From positions 638,501-702,500 of the forward strand of contig JAIGNY010000176.1 of assembly GCA_020152595.1 (NCBI GenBank): a stretch of 64,000 nt of DNA, given 5' to 3'. A model generated the notes under the pieces. It did no database searches and had not been told where the DNA came from. It worked only from the letters and a program-made list of their open reading frames with translations. Positions 15,981-26,454 of this stretch are shown here, piece by piece. The stretch comes from Chiridota heheva (lineage: Eukaryota > Echinodermata > Holothuroidea > Apodida > Chiridotidae). How positions within the stretch are numbered: position 1 is the stretch's first letter; every line of letters starts with the position of its first letter. The position numbers were made by a program, and so were the translations under genes.

Positions 15981-16611
15981 GAAAATTCAGGGGAGAAGAA
16001 GTCATTAAATAAAATCATACAAAAAGCTTCCTTAGTATATAATAAATTATAATTAAGGATTTTAAATGTATACATAAGTTTTCAATAGATACACAATTGG
16101 TAATGAAGTGAAGTAGGTGGGAACGGGTGGTGTCAGGATAAGCCCGACAAGGGTCTAGCCTATGTTAATATTTCTTGTTCAAAATTTCAAATGCAGCAAG
16201 TAGCAGTGCTAAGGAGATGAGGGGAGGGGGGAGGGGGGGAGGGAATACCATTATCCTCACACAAATCGGTTTTCCCATTTGTCCAAATCCTCTAGGGGTA
16301 GGTCCCAATGTCCCTCCCAGTTTGTGGTGTCTGGCACTGCCACTGGATGTAGCCAATGATAACTTATTAGGGTTATTTAAGGGACTGGTGGTTTTAACAA
16401 AATATTAGACAATTGGAGAACTATTTCCTTGATGACATCACAAATTTGCATATTTTTAACATAGAAGTAAATACAATTAAAAAAATACAAAATAGTTCAA
16501 ATTAATGAGAAATTTTGACATAATTTTAATGAAATTGCACTTTTTTCATGTTTGGGGAAGTTTAAAACACACTGTTGCTCCTCATATAATGAAATTTGTA
16601 TTCATTAGTTC

Positions 16612-17475
16612 TTTAATAACTAGAATATTAATTAGCACTTTCTAGAGCGCATACCTCCGCCCCGTTGCAATTCCAAAATGCCTAGAATAATTTTAGAGTT
16701 CATTTGATCCCCATACCCAATATAATCTACCTCAGAAATCCTAGGCCCACCAAGGTTCATCCCAAAGTTTTGATCTGTAATGATCATTTGCAATCTCAAC
16801 ACTTGAAGATTATCTTCTGACTGGATTTCTTCCAAGGCCATACCATTGTTTTCAGTTTTATTTAAGTGAAGCATCATTGTGTGATCCCTATTCAGCCAGG
16901 ATTCACATTCCATCATTTTCCATTCATGGCAGAAACCAATTGTATCATTTTCGAATTCCAGAGAATACTTTTGATGTAAGTCTCTTTGAGTCCAGAAAAT
17001 CAATTGTTTGTATCTTTATTCAGAGCACAAAGTCATTGTTCAGCACAATCCATGGAAAGTTTCAACTTAGTCTTGACAACTTAGTCTTGACAAATCTCAT
17101 CCTAAAACATCCTCACCCTCAATTTCTGACCTTCCACTGTTCCAATTAGTCCCAAATTTGATTCACTTCTTCATGAAACAGTAACAAACCACATACCAAA
17201 TATAATCTAAATCCAATCATCAGTTCTACAGATATCTTGATGACAGACAAACTCACCTTAAAATGACCCCCATCCCTCCTTTTGCACCCTTCCCATGTTC
17301 CAATATGTCTCAAATTGTAATCACTTCATCCTTAAGCAGTAACAAAACCACACACCAAACATAATCCAAATCCAATCATCAGTTCTTCAGATATCTTGAT
17401 GACAGAAAAAGAGACAAACGGAGGCGAAAATATAACCTATCCAACTTCGTTGGTGGAGGTAATTAATTACAAAAG
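16612..17475. mobile_element. Element with GGYGGAGGTA ends
   Basis: The left end, read on the minus strand, is CGGGGCGGAGGTATGCGCTC followed by an AGTGCT motif. The right end, on the plus strand, is CTTCGTTGGTGGAGGTAATT. Such outward-facing GGYGGAGGTA ends are common on dispersed repeats of aquatic animals (recalled from general knowledge). The interior includes two 158-bp tandem copies (17139 and 17297) ending AGATATCTTGATGACAG, and a 123-codon minus-strand open frame (17003-16632) with no family resemblance that I recognise. This frame could be a remnant or chance. Confidence 0.45.
17139..17407 (+). repeat. Two tandem copies, 158-bp period
   Basis: GTTCCAATTAGTC...AAACAGTAACAAA...CCAATCATCAGTTCT...AGATATCTTGATGACAG at 17139-17247 recurs at 17297-17406 with scattered substitutions. 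Confidence 0.8.
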
Positions 17476-17508
17476 TGCTGTGATGACATCATAATCATGA
17501 CTTAGACT

Positions 17509-17775
17509 GGACAACCACGAGTGAACACACAATTACAATGAGGTCGTCGTCTGCGTAATCGGTTATGATAGAAACAATGCTATCACGAAACGCTTAATAC
17601 AACCCGGACAAGAACACAGGTACGACGTACGGACAGACATAACATCGACAACCAAGTCAATGTCCACAGCCTTTGATAACCACTTGTGGTGCACTGGCAT
17701 GTCTACCCAACCCAGGCTTGCACCCAGGACCTCGTGGTCTGTAGACAGGTATTATAACCGCTACACCACAGTAGG
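17509..17775 (-). mobile_element. tRNA-derived SINE with 11-bp target duplications
   Basis: TGACTTAGACT occurs exactly at 17498-17508 and 17776-17786, flanking a 267-bp insert. Read on the minus strand, the head shows a pol III promoter-like region: GTGGTGTAGCGGTTA (A-box region, tRNA-like acceptor and D arm), then ACCTGTCTACAGACCACGAG (anticodon-like region), then GGGTGCAAGCC (diverged B box; consensus GGTTCGAATCC). The body follows. The architecture is that of a tRNA-derived SINE mobilised by an endonuclease-encoding LINE. The B box is mutated, so this copy is probably silent. Confidence 0.85.
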
Positions 17776-17814
17776 TGACTTAGACTCAGACCAACAATTC
17801 TCTTTTATGCAGAC

Positions 17815-18015
17815 AAGACAAATCTTTGAAATTCAATAACTTCTTGTAGGAATAAGATATTAACTTCTTGTAGGAATAAGATATTAACTTCTTGTAGGAA
17901 TAAGATATTAACTTCTTGTAGGAATAAGATATTAACTTGGTTTCTTCACCAATCTGTTTCTTTTATTGTCCTCTACCATATTTAAATGAAATGTAAATAT
18001 TCCTTTAACAAAAGT
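17815..18015 (+). mobile_element. Half copy of the TTAA MITE family with amplified core
   Basis: AATAACTTCTTGTAGGAATA, GGTTTCTTCACCAATCTGTT, GTCCTCTACCATATTTAAAT and the terminal AATATTCCTTTAA match the right halves at 26.0-26.2 and 50.3-50.46 kb. Inside this copy the AACTTCTTGTAGG segment is repeated about 4.5 times with a 24-bp period (17838-17940). The relatives carry it once. Confidence 0.65.
17838..17940 (+). repeat. 24-bp tandem array inside the MITE half copy
   Basis: Four exact repeats containing AACTTCTTGTAGG and AATAAGATATT. Confidence 0.95.
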
Positions 18016-18365
18016 CTATACAAGAAAATCAAATTACTAGTTGTCACATTCTGATCTATGCTAATTAGCAGATCTATCTATAAGCTAAAATGCAGTTAGT
18101 GGATAATTGATGGGACTTTTTGCTGTTTGCATGGTTTTTCATACATTTAAACCAATTAAGCCCAAATTGTTACTAATTGTCCATATACCTTCTACATACT
18201 GCTACAAATGAAATAGAGGGAGTTATTAGGAAAAAAACAAATTTCTCCACACATAATATCCTCCTAAGGCATTCCAGCAATATTCATAAACCACTTATTA
18301 ATCAGAAACATTTAAATTTTCAATTATTCCAACAAGCAAAAATTTTTGGAAATATTTGTTACAAA
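18016..18365. other. AT-rich spacer, no recognised feature
   Basis: The last part of the segment that appears to interrupt composite element A. A 70-codon open frame (18177-18389) has no signature. Confidence 0.4.
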
Positions 18366-18985
18366 ATATTATTATTATACCATATATGAAACAAATCAAA
18401 CATGTGATTGTTAAATCGAGAGCATTTCAAGATTTTCATATTAAGCCCCACCTGCTCATTATTACACCTGACATCACCACCAAATACAATAGGCACTAAA
18501 GACCATGGGCTATCTATGTACCAAATATAACATTAATCCAGTTTACATAACATTAATCCAGTTTACATGCAGTTGTTAAAATATGAACATTTCAAGATTT
18601 TTAAGTCAAAAACAATAAGGTACATCTACAAACCATGGGCTATCTGTGTACCAAATATGACATGAATCCAGTTCTTGAAATACCGTGTTTACAAGCTCCT
18701 TTCAGCAAAATCATGTTAAGCCCCACCCACTATGCATATTAATGATATGCATATTATGCCTAATTATACCAGATATGAAACAAAACAGACATGCAGTCAT
18801 TAAAATATAAACATTTTAATGATTTTACATTAAGCCCTGCCTACTTCTTAATATGCATGACATCACAATAAAAAACAATAGGGCACATCTACAGACAATG
18901 GGCTATTGTGTACCACATATGCTATGAATTTGGTGTATCGGTCTTGAGATATCGTGTTTACAAGCTGGGCATCACAAGACAAACA
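18366..18985 (+). repeat. ~300-bp tandem units, second block
   Basis: Continues the unit where the first block breaks off: ATATGAAACAAA at 15960 and at 18384. It ends with GAGATATCGTGTTTACAAGC, the same point at which the array at 54.8 kb gives way to the tail. Confidence 0.8.
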
Positions 18986-19633
18986 ACCACTCGTACTTGC
19001 ATCACAGACTGATCTTGACCAGATCAATATGTCAAGTTTGACCTTGGCATCAAACTATCCATTTGAGGATTCAATGATACAGATCAATAATGAAGTAGTG
19101 GAGCTGAAACAATTGTTGTTTTATCATTGTTAATTGGTTGTAGGGTAAGGGGACTTGAAAAGTAAACAAAAATAGTCCTGATTTAGGTTATCTTTTTAAG
19201 GACAAAAAACAACATTTTAGGTTTTGCTAAGCAACTAAGGATGCTGGACAAGATCTGATACATCTAATCATCTAAGGACTTCTTTGTGTGCTACATCATT
19301 TTCAGTTTTACTAAACAACTAAGAACTCGAAGAGGGTAACTAATCAGCAGGCGCAATACATTTAAAAAATAAATGAGTGTGTAATTTTTAGTGCTTTGAT
19401 TATAGTGTGAAATTAGATGTCAGATTCAACCGCTTCATTTAGGACATCTGCAAAACTTTCAAGCGCCATCTTAAATAAAAGATTTTCTTGTTTATAGCAA
19501 AAAAGTTTAATGACGTGTGTTCAGGTCTTCAAATGCAACTTGGGTCCTTAAACGATTGGTGTGTTGTCAGAACAAGGTCCTTAAATGAATATCAAAGCAA
19601 ACGCACACATACACACACAAAAATTCTGTATGC
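18986..19633. other. Segment absent from composite element B
   Basis: In composite element B the array passes within about 50 bp into the tail. Here about 0.6 kb of unrelated sequence separates them. No frame or terminal repeat identified. Confidence 0.4.
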
Positions 19634-19700
19634 CATCATGACCGCATAGGTTCCTGGTGCTATCGCATCAGAACCAAAAATAATTTGAAAGTTTGTGTCT

Positions 19701-19984
19701 TAAACTATTAGAAACGTGAAGAATCTGGCAGGAAGTAAATGTGGTTAACCACCTGAAGAAATTCTGTCACAATATTTTTATGGTGGTCATTGTGGGGAAA
19801 GTATAATACCAGTCAAATATATGTACACTGCACACTGTACATGGCCTCCAAACAAATGCGTTTTTACAAAGAAACTTTGTGCCTAAAATGGGTGCAATTC
19901 TATTTCCATAAGTGCCCTGGGTGCTTATTGCATCGAATAAGGTATGCATGTCCAAACATTTTTATAGCGCCTTTTTCCAAAAGG
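19701..19984. other. Retrotransposon 3'-UTR-like text before the minisatellite
   Basis: TTTATAGCGCCTTTTTCCAA followed by AAGCACTCAAGGCTA (19959-20005) resembles the TATAGCGCC...AAGCGCT 3'-UTR phrase seen at 23.72-23.75 kb. The upstream part is unassigned. Confidence 0.4.
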
Positions 19985-19986
19985 GT

Positions 19987-20712
19987 TAAAAAGCACTCAA
20001 GGCTACGGATAAGGGTTGCACTCAAGGCTAATTCCGATAAAGGGTGCACTCAAGGCTAATTCCAGATAAGGGTAGCACTCAAGGCTAATTCCAGATAAGG
20101 GGTGCACTCAAGGCTAATTCCAGATAAGGGTAGCACTCAAGGCTAATTCCAGAAAAGGGTAGCACTCAAGGCTAATTCCAGAAAAGGGTAGCACTCAAGG
20201 CTAATTCCGGATAAGGGTAGCACTCAAGGCTAATTCCAGAAAAGGGTAGCACTCAAGGCTAATTCCAGATAAGGGGTGCACTCAAGGCTAATTCCAGAAA
20301 AGGGTAGCACTCAAGGCTAATTCCGGATAAGGGTAGCACTCAAGGCTAATTCCAGAAAAGGGTAGCACTCAAGGCTAATTCCAGATAGGGGTGCACTCAA
20401 GGCTAATTCAGAAAGGGTAGCACTCAAGGCTAATTCCGGATAAGGGTAGCACTCAAGGCTAATTCCAGAAAAGGGTAGCACTCAAGGCTAATTCCAGAAA
20501 AGGGTAGCACTCAAGGCTAATTCCGGATAAGGGTAGCACTCAAGGCTAATTCCAGATAAGGGTAGCACTCAAGGCTAATTCCAGAAAAGGGTAGCACTCA
20601 AGGCTAATTCCAGATAAGGGTTGCACTCAAGGCTAATTCCAGATAAGGGTTGCACTCAAGGCTAATTCCAGATAAGGGTAGCACTCAAGGCTAATTCTGG
20701 ATAAGGGTTGCA
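19987..20712 (+). repeat. 30-bp minisatellite, about 24 copies
   Basis: Units contain GGGTAGCACTCAAGGCTAAT and TCCAGATAA/TCCAGAAAA/TCCGGATAA variants. Variants alternate along the array (GATAAGGGTAG, GAAAAGGGTAG, GATAAGGGGTG), so the unit types could be used for array typing. Confidence 0.95.
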
Positions 20713-21020
20713 CATGCATGAATTTTCAGAGTATATTTTCTACTTGTAAATCATTTTTAATTAAATAATACACTAATCAAGTTTTCAGAAACTGTTTCTG
20801 GTTTTATTCTACTGCACTTGGATTATTTACCAAGAATTAAAGTTTGGGGAAACAGAAGTAGCATTTCCACCTATTTTGTGATGAAAATTCTTATGCTTCA
20901 AAGATAATCATTATTGGTTGACTGTAAAGTATGATAACACCTTCCCTATCCACCATTAAAGAATTTTAGCCCAGAAGATGAAATATGACAATCTTGTACT
21001 CTTTTGAAATAATCACATTG
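20713..21020. other. No recognised feature
   Basis: AT-rich, no array and no supported frame. Confidence 0.4.
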
Positions 21021-23430
21021 CCATGTCCCTATCTGTCACAAAAAAACATGAAAAAGTTGTTTACTTTTTACATGCAAAGATTTTTTGCTTAAAAGATAAA
21101 TTTCTATCTTCTCTCAAGATGACCTCATCTAGAAAGTAAAATAAAAATAAACTGTGATGTATACACCAGTTCATTTAATATTCCATGTCAAAGTCTGTCC
21201 CGCCTGTCACAATGTATCCCTTTTGTCCCATCTGTCACATTTTTTTATCATCTCTAGGTTGTAAAAAATGGTAAAAAACAGACTATTTTACTCATAATAC
21301 TCCATACATGTCTAAGTTAATAATATAATTGATAAATTCATCAATAAAAAAAAAGGCCGACTAAATATCAATCATAAAAGTACACACTTCAGCCTTTAGG
21401 GTAGTGATACCTTGTCTGCCTTCTTAAGCCATCTTTTTGTCCCGGTCATGTCAGTCATACAGTAATAAATGCTGCATGCACACTACACACATGTTTGCTG
21501 TACATGGGATGTGCAGAACATGTGATGAACATGCCCAGCAACATTTCGTGGCATGGGGTGTTTTGATAGTATTTGAGGGAAGGAGGGGGGTCCATTAAGA
21601 TACAAGTCACAAAAATATGGCATGGCCAATGGCACCAACAGGAACAACAGAAATTGCACAAAAATTGTGCAAAAAGGAAGATGTCCTGTATCATTTAAAG
21701 ATGTAACCAAAACATGGGGATATGGATGCTCATGGCAACCAGATGGTGCAGAAATTCTTACCCTTCCTGGATCCTGTGGTGCTCACTATCTTTAGAGTGT
21801 GGAACCTTAAAATTATATAATATGCAATGACAGCATCCCAGTGTGAAACTGACACAACCACTTTCAGATGGCATTCAACCAGATAGCCTACCTGTGCAAC
21901 CTGGGAAAGGCAATTCTGAGAAAGATGAGCCATCATCACCAACACCCTTGTGTATGATAGAGAAAACCTTACTTACAGCACATGAAACAGTTAACCTACT
22001 GTACATGTATGATGCTTACTGTATGCCTACATTTCAAGTAACATTGTTTAAAGTAACTTCTACTTGGAAGAAGAAACAGGAAAACTGAATTAATTTTAAT
22101 GCAAAGTTTTAAAATTAAAAATGTAAATGTTAGCCTTTCACTCAGATTGTAAAGACTAAGTCTTGTGCATATTCTTTGTTGATTTCTTTTTGCACACACT
22201 TGTTAGTGCTAAAATTTTAAGATATTATTGAAAAATTGCCTTTTGAAGTGAAATATTGATTAATTATAGTTGACCAATGAAAAGGCAAACCAAAAATAGC
22301 TTCATGAAGGTGCTCCAAATGACTGAATATCTAAGGGGTTCTTGATGATTAATCATTGTTGAAAGTATTTTATTATTACTTTGTAATGTTAGTTCTTGTT
22401 GTTGATTGAAAATAAATCGAGAAAAGACATTTTATCATCACACATCTAGTTTTAAAAATCTCATTAAGTGTGCAAAAATATCCCGGCTGTCACGTCCCCA
22501 GACCTGCCAACCTTTAGGATCACCAAACTTTATTCTGGAATTACAAAACTTGTATATTTGATAAAAAAAAACTGTACTCTTCAAACAAAATGTACAAAAC
22601 AAAGGTTTACTGTGGCTGAAGAAAAAAATTACCACTGTACTTTCAGTTTCTCTTATTGTACGCAGCAGTTGCCTTTTTGCATTTCTGGAGTGCTTCATTT
22701 CTTAATGTACGTTGATGGGATGGAATCCCTGCTGCTTGTCAATAGATCTTGCTAGTTAAACAGTCTGATAGAACTGGAGTATCTACAGCCGCAAATGGTT
22801 ATAAATCGTATTCTGAATCTGAATCTGAATTGGTTAAGTCGGCAAAAATCCTTCAAGAGGACACGAACGCCAACCGAGTGTAAAAAGTATGAGTAAAGAA
22901 AAAAATAATAATTATAATAAATAGGTAAAATAAAATATAAAAAAATAAATAATTAAAAAAAAACGTATTTTGGTGCCAAAAACGTACTATCGTATTCTCA
23001 ACATTTTCCAGTATTAAATACGGCAAAATCGTACTAGTTGGCAGGTCTGCATCCCATCTGTCACAACATTAATGGGCCTGGTATTTCCAATTACATGTTT
23101 TGAATAACTAAGTCATATGTTTACTTACTATTTGTATAAAAGTGATTACCTTGACAGGGAGAACACATTCAATTTCATGGGGGAACAGACAGCTTTTTCC
23201 AAGGAAAGTCGTTTTTATTAAATGAGTGTAACTTTTGTCCCGTCTGTCACGCTGATCTTACTTTGTCACTAAACAGCCATTGAATCTCAAGTTTCATGGA
23301 TTATTTGTTAAATATAAATTATAGATTGTTTACAAGACTATATACAAAACTCAGAAGGTTACATCTTACAGATTGTTTTTGGCAGGCCTTAAAAAAAAAA
23401 GTACTGTAATCTGTCCCATCTGTCATGCCG
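21021..23430 (+). repeat. Region with recurring GTCCCATCTGTCAC motif
   Basis: The motif TTTTGTCCCATCTGTCAC or a close variant occurs near 21026, 21196, 21226, 21438 (partial), 22483 (ATCCCGGCTGTCAC), 23050, 23237 and 23412. Several spacings are 170-210 bp, but the intervening sequence shows little similarity by eye. The 22483-23050 gap is occupied by an inserted DNA element. The region may be an old ~180-bp tandem repeat with one core better kept than the rest. No function is assigned. Confidence 0.5.
22499..23049. mobile_element. Non-autonomous DNA element, TIR CAGACCTGCCAAC
   Basis: CAGACCTGCCAAC at 22499 is matched by its exact complement GTTGGCAGGTCTG ending at 23049. Inner similarity continues to TTTATTCTGGA versus TTTAATACTGGA when complemented. 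The 551-bp interior has no transposase and includes TCTGAATCTGAATCTGAAT. A clean target duplication could not be fixed, because the flanks GTCCC and CATCCC both belong to the host motif. Confidence 0.65.
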
Positions 23431-23559
23431 GAATTAGCCTCAAGAAAGTTGCAAATCAAGAAAACAAAATGATAGGGAAGAAAAAATCATTTCAATTTCA
23501 AGGAAAAAGTAGTAGTCTTTTCAATTGTTCAACTGAGGTAGCATGACACATGTCTGAAG

Positions 23560-23625
23560 GGAAAATTTTTAAACAACTGGAGCCACTGCAGAAAAGGCAC
23601 ATATGGCAAACTGTTTTTTGTTTGT
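23560..23625 (-). pseudogene. Tiny non-LTR RT C-terminal fragment
   Basis: The minus frame reads CAFSAVAPVV before a stop. It matches the retrotransposon tail motif at 25.25 kb (CAFSAVAPIVWNCFPS) and the related CAFSVLGPRLWNNLP at 24.0 kb. Confidence 0.55.
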
Positions 23626-23689
23626 CAAAGAAAAAAAGGTCAAAAAGGTTATTAATTCACAAAAAAAGATGAATAACCATTAATATTAT

Positions 23690-25140
23690 CATTATTATTA
23701 TTATTATTGAACTTATTTATATAGCGCCTCTCCCATGGATCGAAGCGCTTTACAATAAAATTGATAATACATAAACAAAATCTTAATATACAATATCACA
23801 ATTTTTAAAACATTTGCAAGACAATATAAAAGCATAAAAGAATTGATAAAAAAATAAATAACAAAAAAAAAAAAAAATATTATAGACAGCATAACACTTA
23901 ATCAGTTGGAAAAAGATGAGTCTTAAGGGCCTTCTTAAAAGAATAAACAGTTTGAGCCTGACGGATTGCAATGGGTAGATTATTCCACAAACGTGGTCCC
24001 AGGACAGAAAAGGCGCAGTCCCCACTGACACAATTAGTTCTTTGCACCACAAGGCGAGTGACATTCGTGTTGGAGGATCTTAGACCAACGCGTCCAGGCT
24101 CATAAATATGCAGCAAATCTTAAAGGTATTAAGGCGCATTTCTTTTAATGCAGTTGTACACATGCAGTACGATCTTGAAATCGATTCTCTGCTGGATGGG
24201 CAACCAATGAGGAACATCAAGAGGGAAGAGGGGGGAAGCGCTTGTACGTCTATCAACACAAAAAATCATGCGCGCTGCACGATTTTGAAGCCTTTGCAAG
24301 CGTTGAAGATTTTCACGTGATATGCCACCAAGCAGGGAGTTGCCATAATCCAGCAGAGAAAGGACGAGAGATCACGCTGCATGAGCACAAGTATTTTGAT
24401 CAATTATAGAAATATTACGCAAATGAAAATTAACAGTACAACATATTGAACAGATCTGGAAATTCATATTCATACAAGGTTCAAACATGATACCTAAATT
24501 TTTAACGGATGATGAAGGAACAATCACAGACCCACTGATCTTCAAATCAATGGACTTGATGGAATGCATTTGTTTTTTTGATGAAATGATCTAAAATTCA
24601 GTTTTGGTGTCATTAAGTCTAAGTTTGTTATGAAGCATCCAGTCTTTAACCGCCGCAATGCAATTTGACAAGCAAGCTTGGGCAGCTTCCTTATCACCCT
24701 GCTTTTAGGATCGAAGCTAACATATAGCTGAGTGTCATCAGCATATAGCAACATTGAAGAGTTTGATAATGCGGGTAGCAGGCTGCGAATAGGCATTGAA
24801 GATCGGAGGACCTGCAACAGATCCTTGGGGAACACCATATTTCAGAGGATGGGCAGTAAATAACTACCAGAGATACAAACTGAACTCTTGCAATCACTAA
24901 GATAAGATCTAAACCAGTTTAAAACACAACCTCCAATACCATACTTACACTGAAGCCTATTTATAAGAATAGTGTGGTCAATGGTATCAAAGGCTGCAGA
25001 CATATCTAGAAGTACAAGTAAAACAACTCCACCCGAATCTCTAACTCATTTAATATATCGTTCTTAACATGCAATAACGCAGTTTCAGTACTATGTGCCG
25101 GTTTGTAGGCAGATTGAAAAACTTAGTAAGATGTTTTAAA
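23690..25140 (-). pseudogene. CR1/L2-like non-LTR retrotransposon, 5'-truncated
   Basis: In minus-strand order, the frames show YKPAHSTETALL and [13 protein letters not shown] (RT palm, catalytic Asp; about 25.09-24.97 kb), YADDTQLY (catalytic Asp pair; about 24.74 kb), KNLGIMF, and the tail GDCAFSVLGPRLWNNLP...FKKALKTHLF (about 23.95 kb). The 3' UTR follows, with the complement of TATAGCGCCTCTCCCATGGA, and then an (AAT)n tail at about 23.69 kb. Several frames are used, so it is inactivated by frameshifts and stops. The motifs belong to the CR1/L2 group; the exact family is not determined. Confidence 0.85.
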
Positions 25141-25430
25141 TTTCAGGTTCAAAAATAATTTCAGGTTCAAGAACAAGCAGGATTTTAAGACTTTTAAATT
25201 ATCTACTAAAGTAAGCATTACAACATCTGATGGGAAGCAATTCCAAACAATTGGAGCTACTGCAGAAAAGGCACAGAAGCCAGCTCTAATGCAAGTGCAC
25301 CATTCAACTAAGACGTTTCCTGAAGAGGAGCATAGAGTATGAACAGGAATGTGATTGTAGGAGATGGTTTGACATATATTTGGGGTTTGTGCATTAGTAG
25401 TTTAAAAATGAGAAGTCAATTTTTAAAATA
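25141..25430 (-). pseudogene. Second non-LTR RT tail, abutting the first
   Basis: The minus frame has GFCAFSAVAPIVWNCFPSD followed by L-K-V-L-K-S-C-L-F, the equivalent C-terminal segment from a different copy. It sits directly upstream of the 5' break of the 23.7-25.1-kb element, which suggests insertion of one into or beside the other. Confidence 0.7.
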
Positions 25431-25736
25431 AACTTGTCACATAAATTCAGAAAAGATATATCAAAATTACAGTTATCACTTATTAGATTTTCGCTTCAGC
25501 CACATGGTGCACAAAGGATTTTCGGGACACATATAAGATGTTCTGCACCCATTGACCTATGCCTTTTTACATTAGGCCCTATTCTGTGACTAACCCACAA
25601 GAGCTTATTAAATCCAGAACCTCAAGTTAATGATATGACCACTAGAACATTGGGGTCTCCCGTGAAGACTTCCTTTAAATGTCCTTTGTAATATACAATG
25701 AACATGCATGACCACTTAACTTCTTCTTTTAAATAA

Positions 25737-26203
25737 AGGAATAGTCCCGTGAAAAAAAAAAAAACATGTTGATAAATTTTTCTGCTTAGGAGTCATTAGA
25801 TTTCAAAGATTGTGGAAAATTGTTAAAAAGTGACCTCACATTGTACAGTGTGATGTGATAAAAATGAATTACCTCTCCTAAATTATTGCAAGCAATTTTT
25901 GTTCAATTTTTGAGCTGGGGTATACCATGCATAAGAATAACATCATAAGAACGTGCTTTGGCCATCTGATCCCTACATTCTAAGTAGAAGAAAAACATTT
26001 TGTTTGTTTGATAGAAATACATAAGAATTGCCTTGCATCTGCCCTTATGACATCACAATTCACACTGAGAGGTACACTGATCACATCTTTAAAATGCAGT
26101 AACTCCTAGATGGCATAAGATATCAACATGATTTGTTTGACCAATTTGTTTCTTTAAAAGTCCTCTATCACATACATGAAAATTAAAATCATGGGAATAT
26201 TCC
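25737..26203. mobile_element. TTAA-family MITE, copy 2
   Basis: The left end AGGAATAGTCCCGTG is preceded by ATAA; the right end CATGGGAATATTCC is followed by ATTA. Both flanks look like mutated TTAA. The interior includes TTATGACATCACA and GATATCAACATGATTTGTTT, shared with copy 3 (49.9 kb). It is about 100 bp shorter than copies 1 and 3. It lies 99 bp past the donor of the 26.3-kb exon, in the intron. Confidence 0.6.
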
Positions 26204-26301
26204 ATTACAGGAAATTTGGTGTACATTTTCCTCCTCATGCCCCTACACCTGTAAGTAATCAATGACAACAGATGACGACATCAAAACATTACAAGACAAA
26301 C

Positions 26302-26454
26302 CTTTGCTTTCCTTTGACGATCTTGCCATTTTTCATGCGACTGACAGTACTGGCCATATGCTGAGTCTCCTGATCAGTCGTATCATTCAGTTCCCCTCCT
26401 CCGTAATGGTATCCCTCAGGGAGTGAGCCCACAATCTTCACTTTCTTTTCAGGA
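26302..26454 (-). CDS. Coding exon (sixth recognised) of the large minus-strand gene
   Basis: A 153-nt exon with acceptor AATTTCTCTTCCGCAG before 26454 and donor AAAG|GTTTGT after 26302. In the only open frame it reads PEKKVKIVGSLPEGYHYGGG, then ELNDTTDQETQHM, then SRMKNGKIVKGKQ. It enters needing one base and leaves with two bases (AG), which exactly fits the two-base end of the exon at 32.13 kb. The split codon becomes AGT (Ser). The composition is mixed and charged, like a folded or linker segment. I do not recognise the family. The exit phase implies at least one more exon further along the minus strand, at lower coordinates, which I could not locate. The long upstream intron holds a 3.8-kb I-like retrotransposon. 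Confidence 0.75.

Larger units (their letters stand above)
14321..19700 (+). mobile_element. Composite element A: head, ~300-bp tandem units, tail
   Basis: The head (14321-14480: GACCAAAAGTTGGTTCCGATGC, then CTGTCATGTTATTGCATATC and GGCCACACCCACCATGTAGA) is shared with a stand-alone fragment at 45.73-45.87 kb. Tandem units follow at 14.56-15.98 and 18.37-18.98 kb. The tail (19634-19690: GCATAGGTTCCTGGTGCTAT, then GCATCAGAACCAAAAATA) is shared with 54.87-54.92 kb. The GGTTCCGATGC of the head and the GCATCAGAACC of the tail are inverted, as terminal repeats would be. About 2.4 kb (15.98-18.37) and about 0.6 kb (18.98-19.6) look inserted. No coding frame is seen. The transposon class is unknown; non-autonomous Helitron/Helentron-like elements with internal tandem repeats are one possibility. 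Confidence 0.55.

Noticed and set aside
21598-21792. Plus-strand 60-codon Cys/Trp-containing open stretch
   Set aside because: Looked protein-like (GRCPVSFKDVTKTWGYGC), but it has no start, no convincing splice sites and no partner exon.
23150-23200. Minus-strand donor GTCAAG|GTAATC with a short open stretch as the next exon of the large gene
   Set aside because: The phase could fit, but the acceptor is poor and the region is a repeat with a recurring motif; support too thin.
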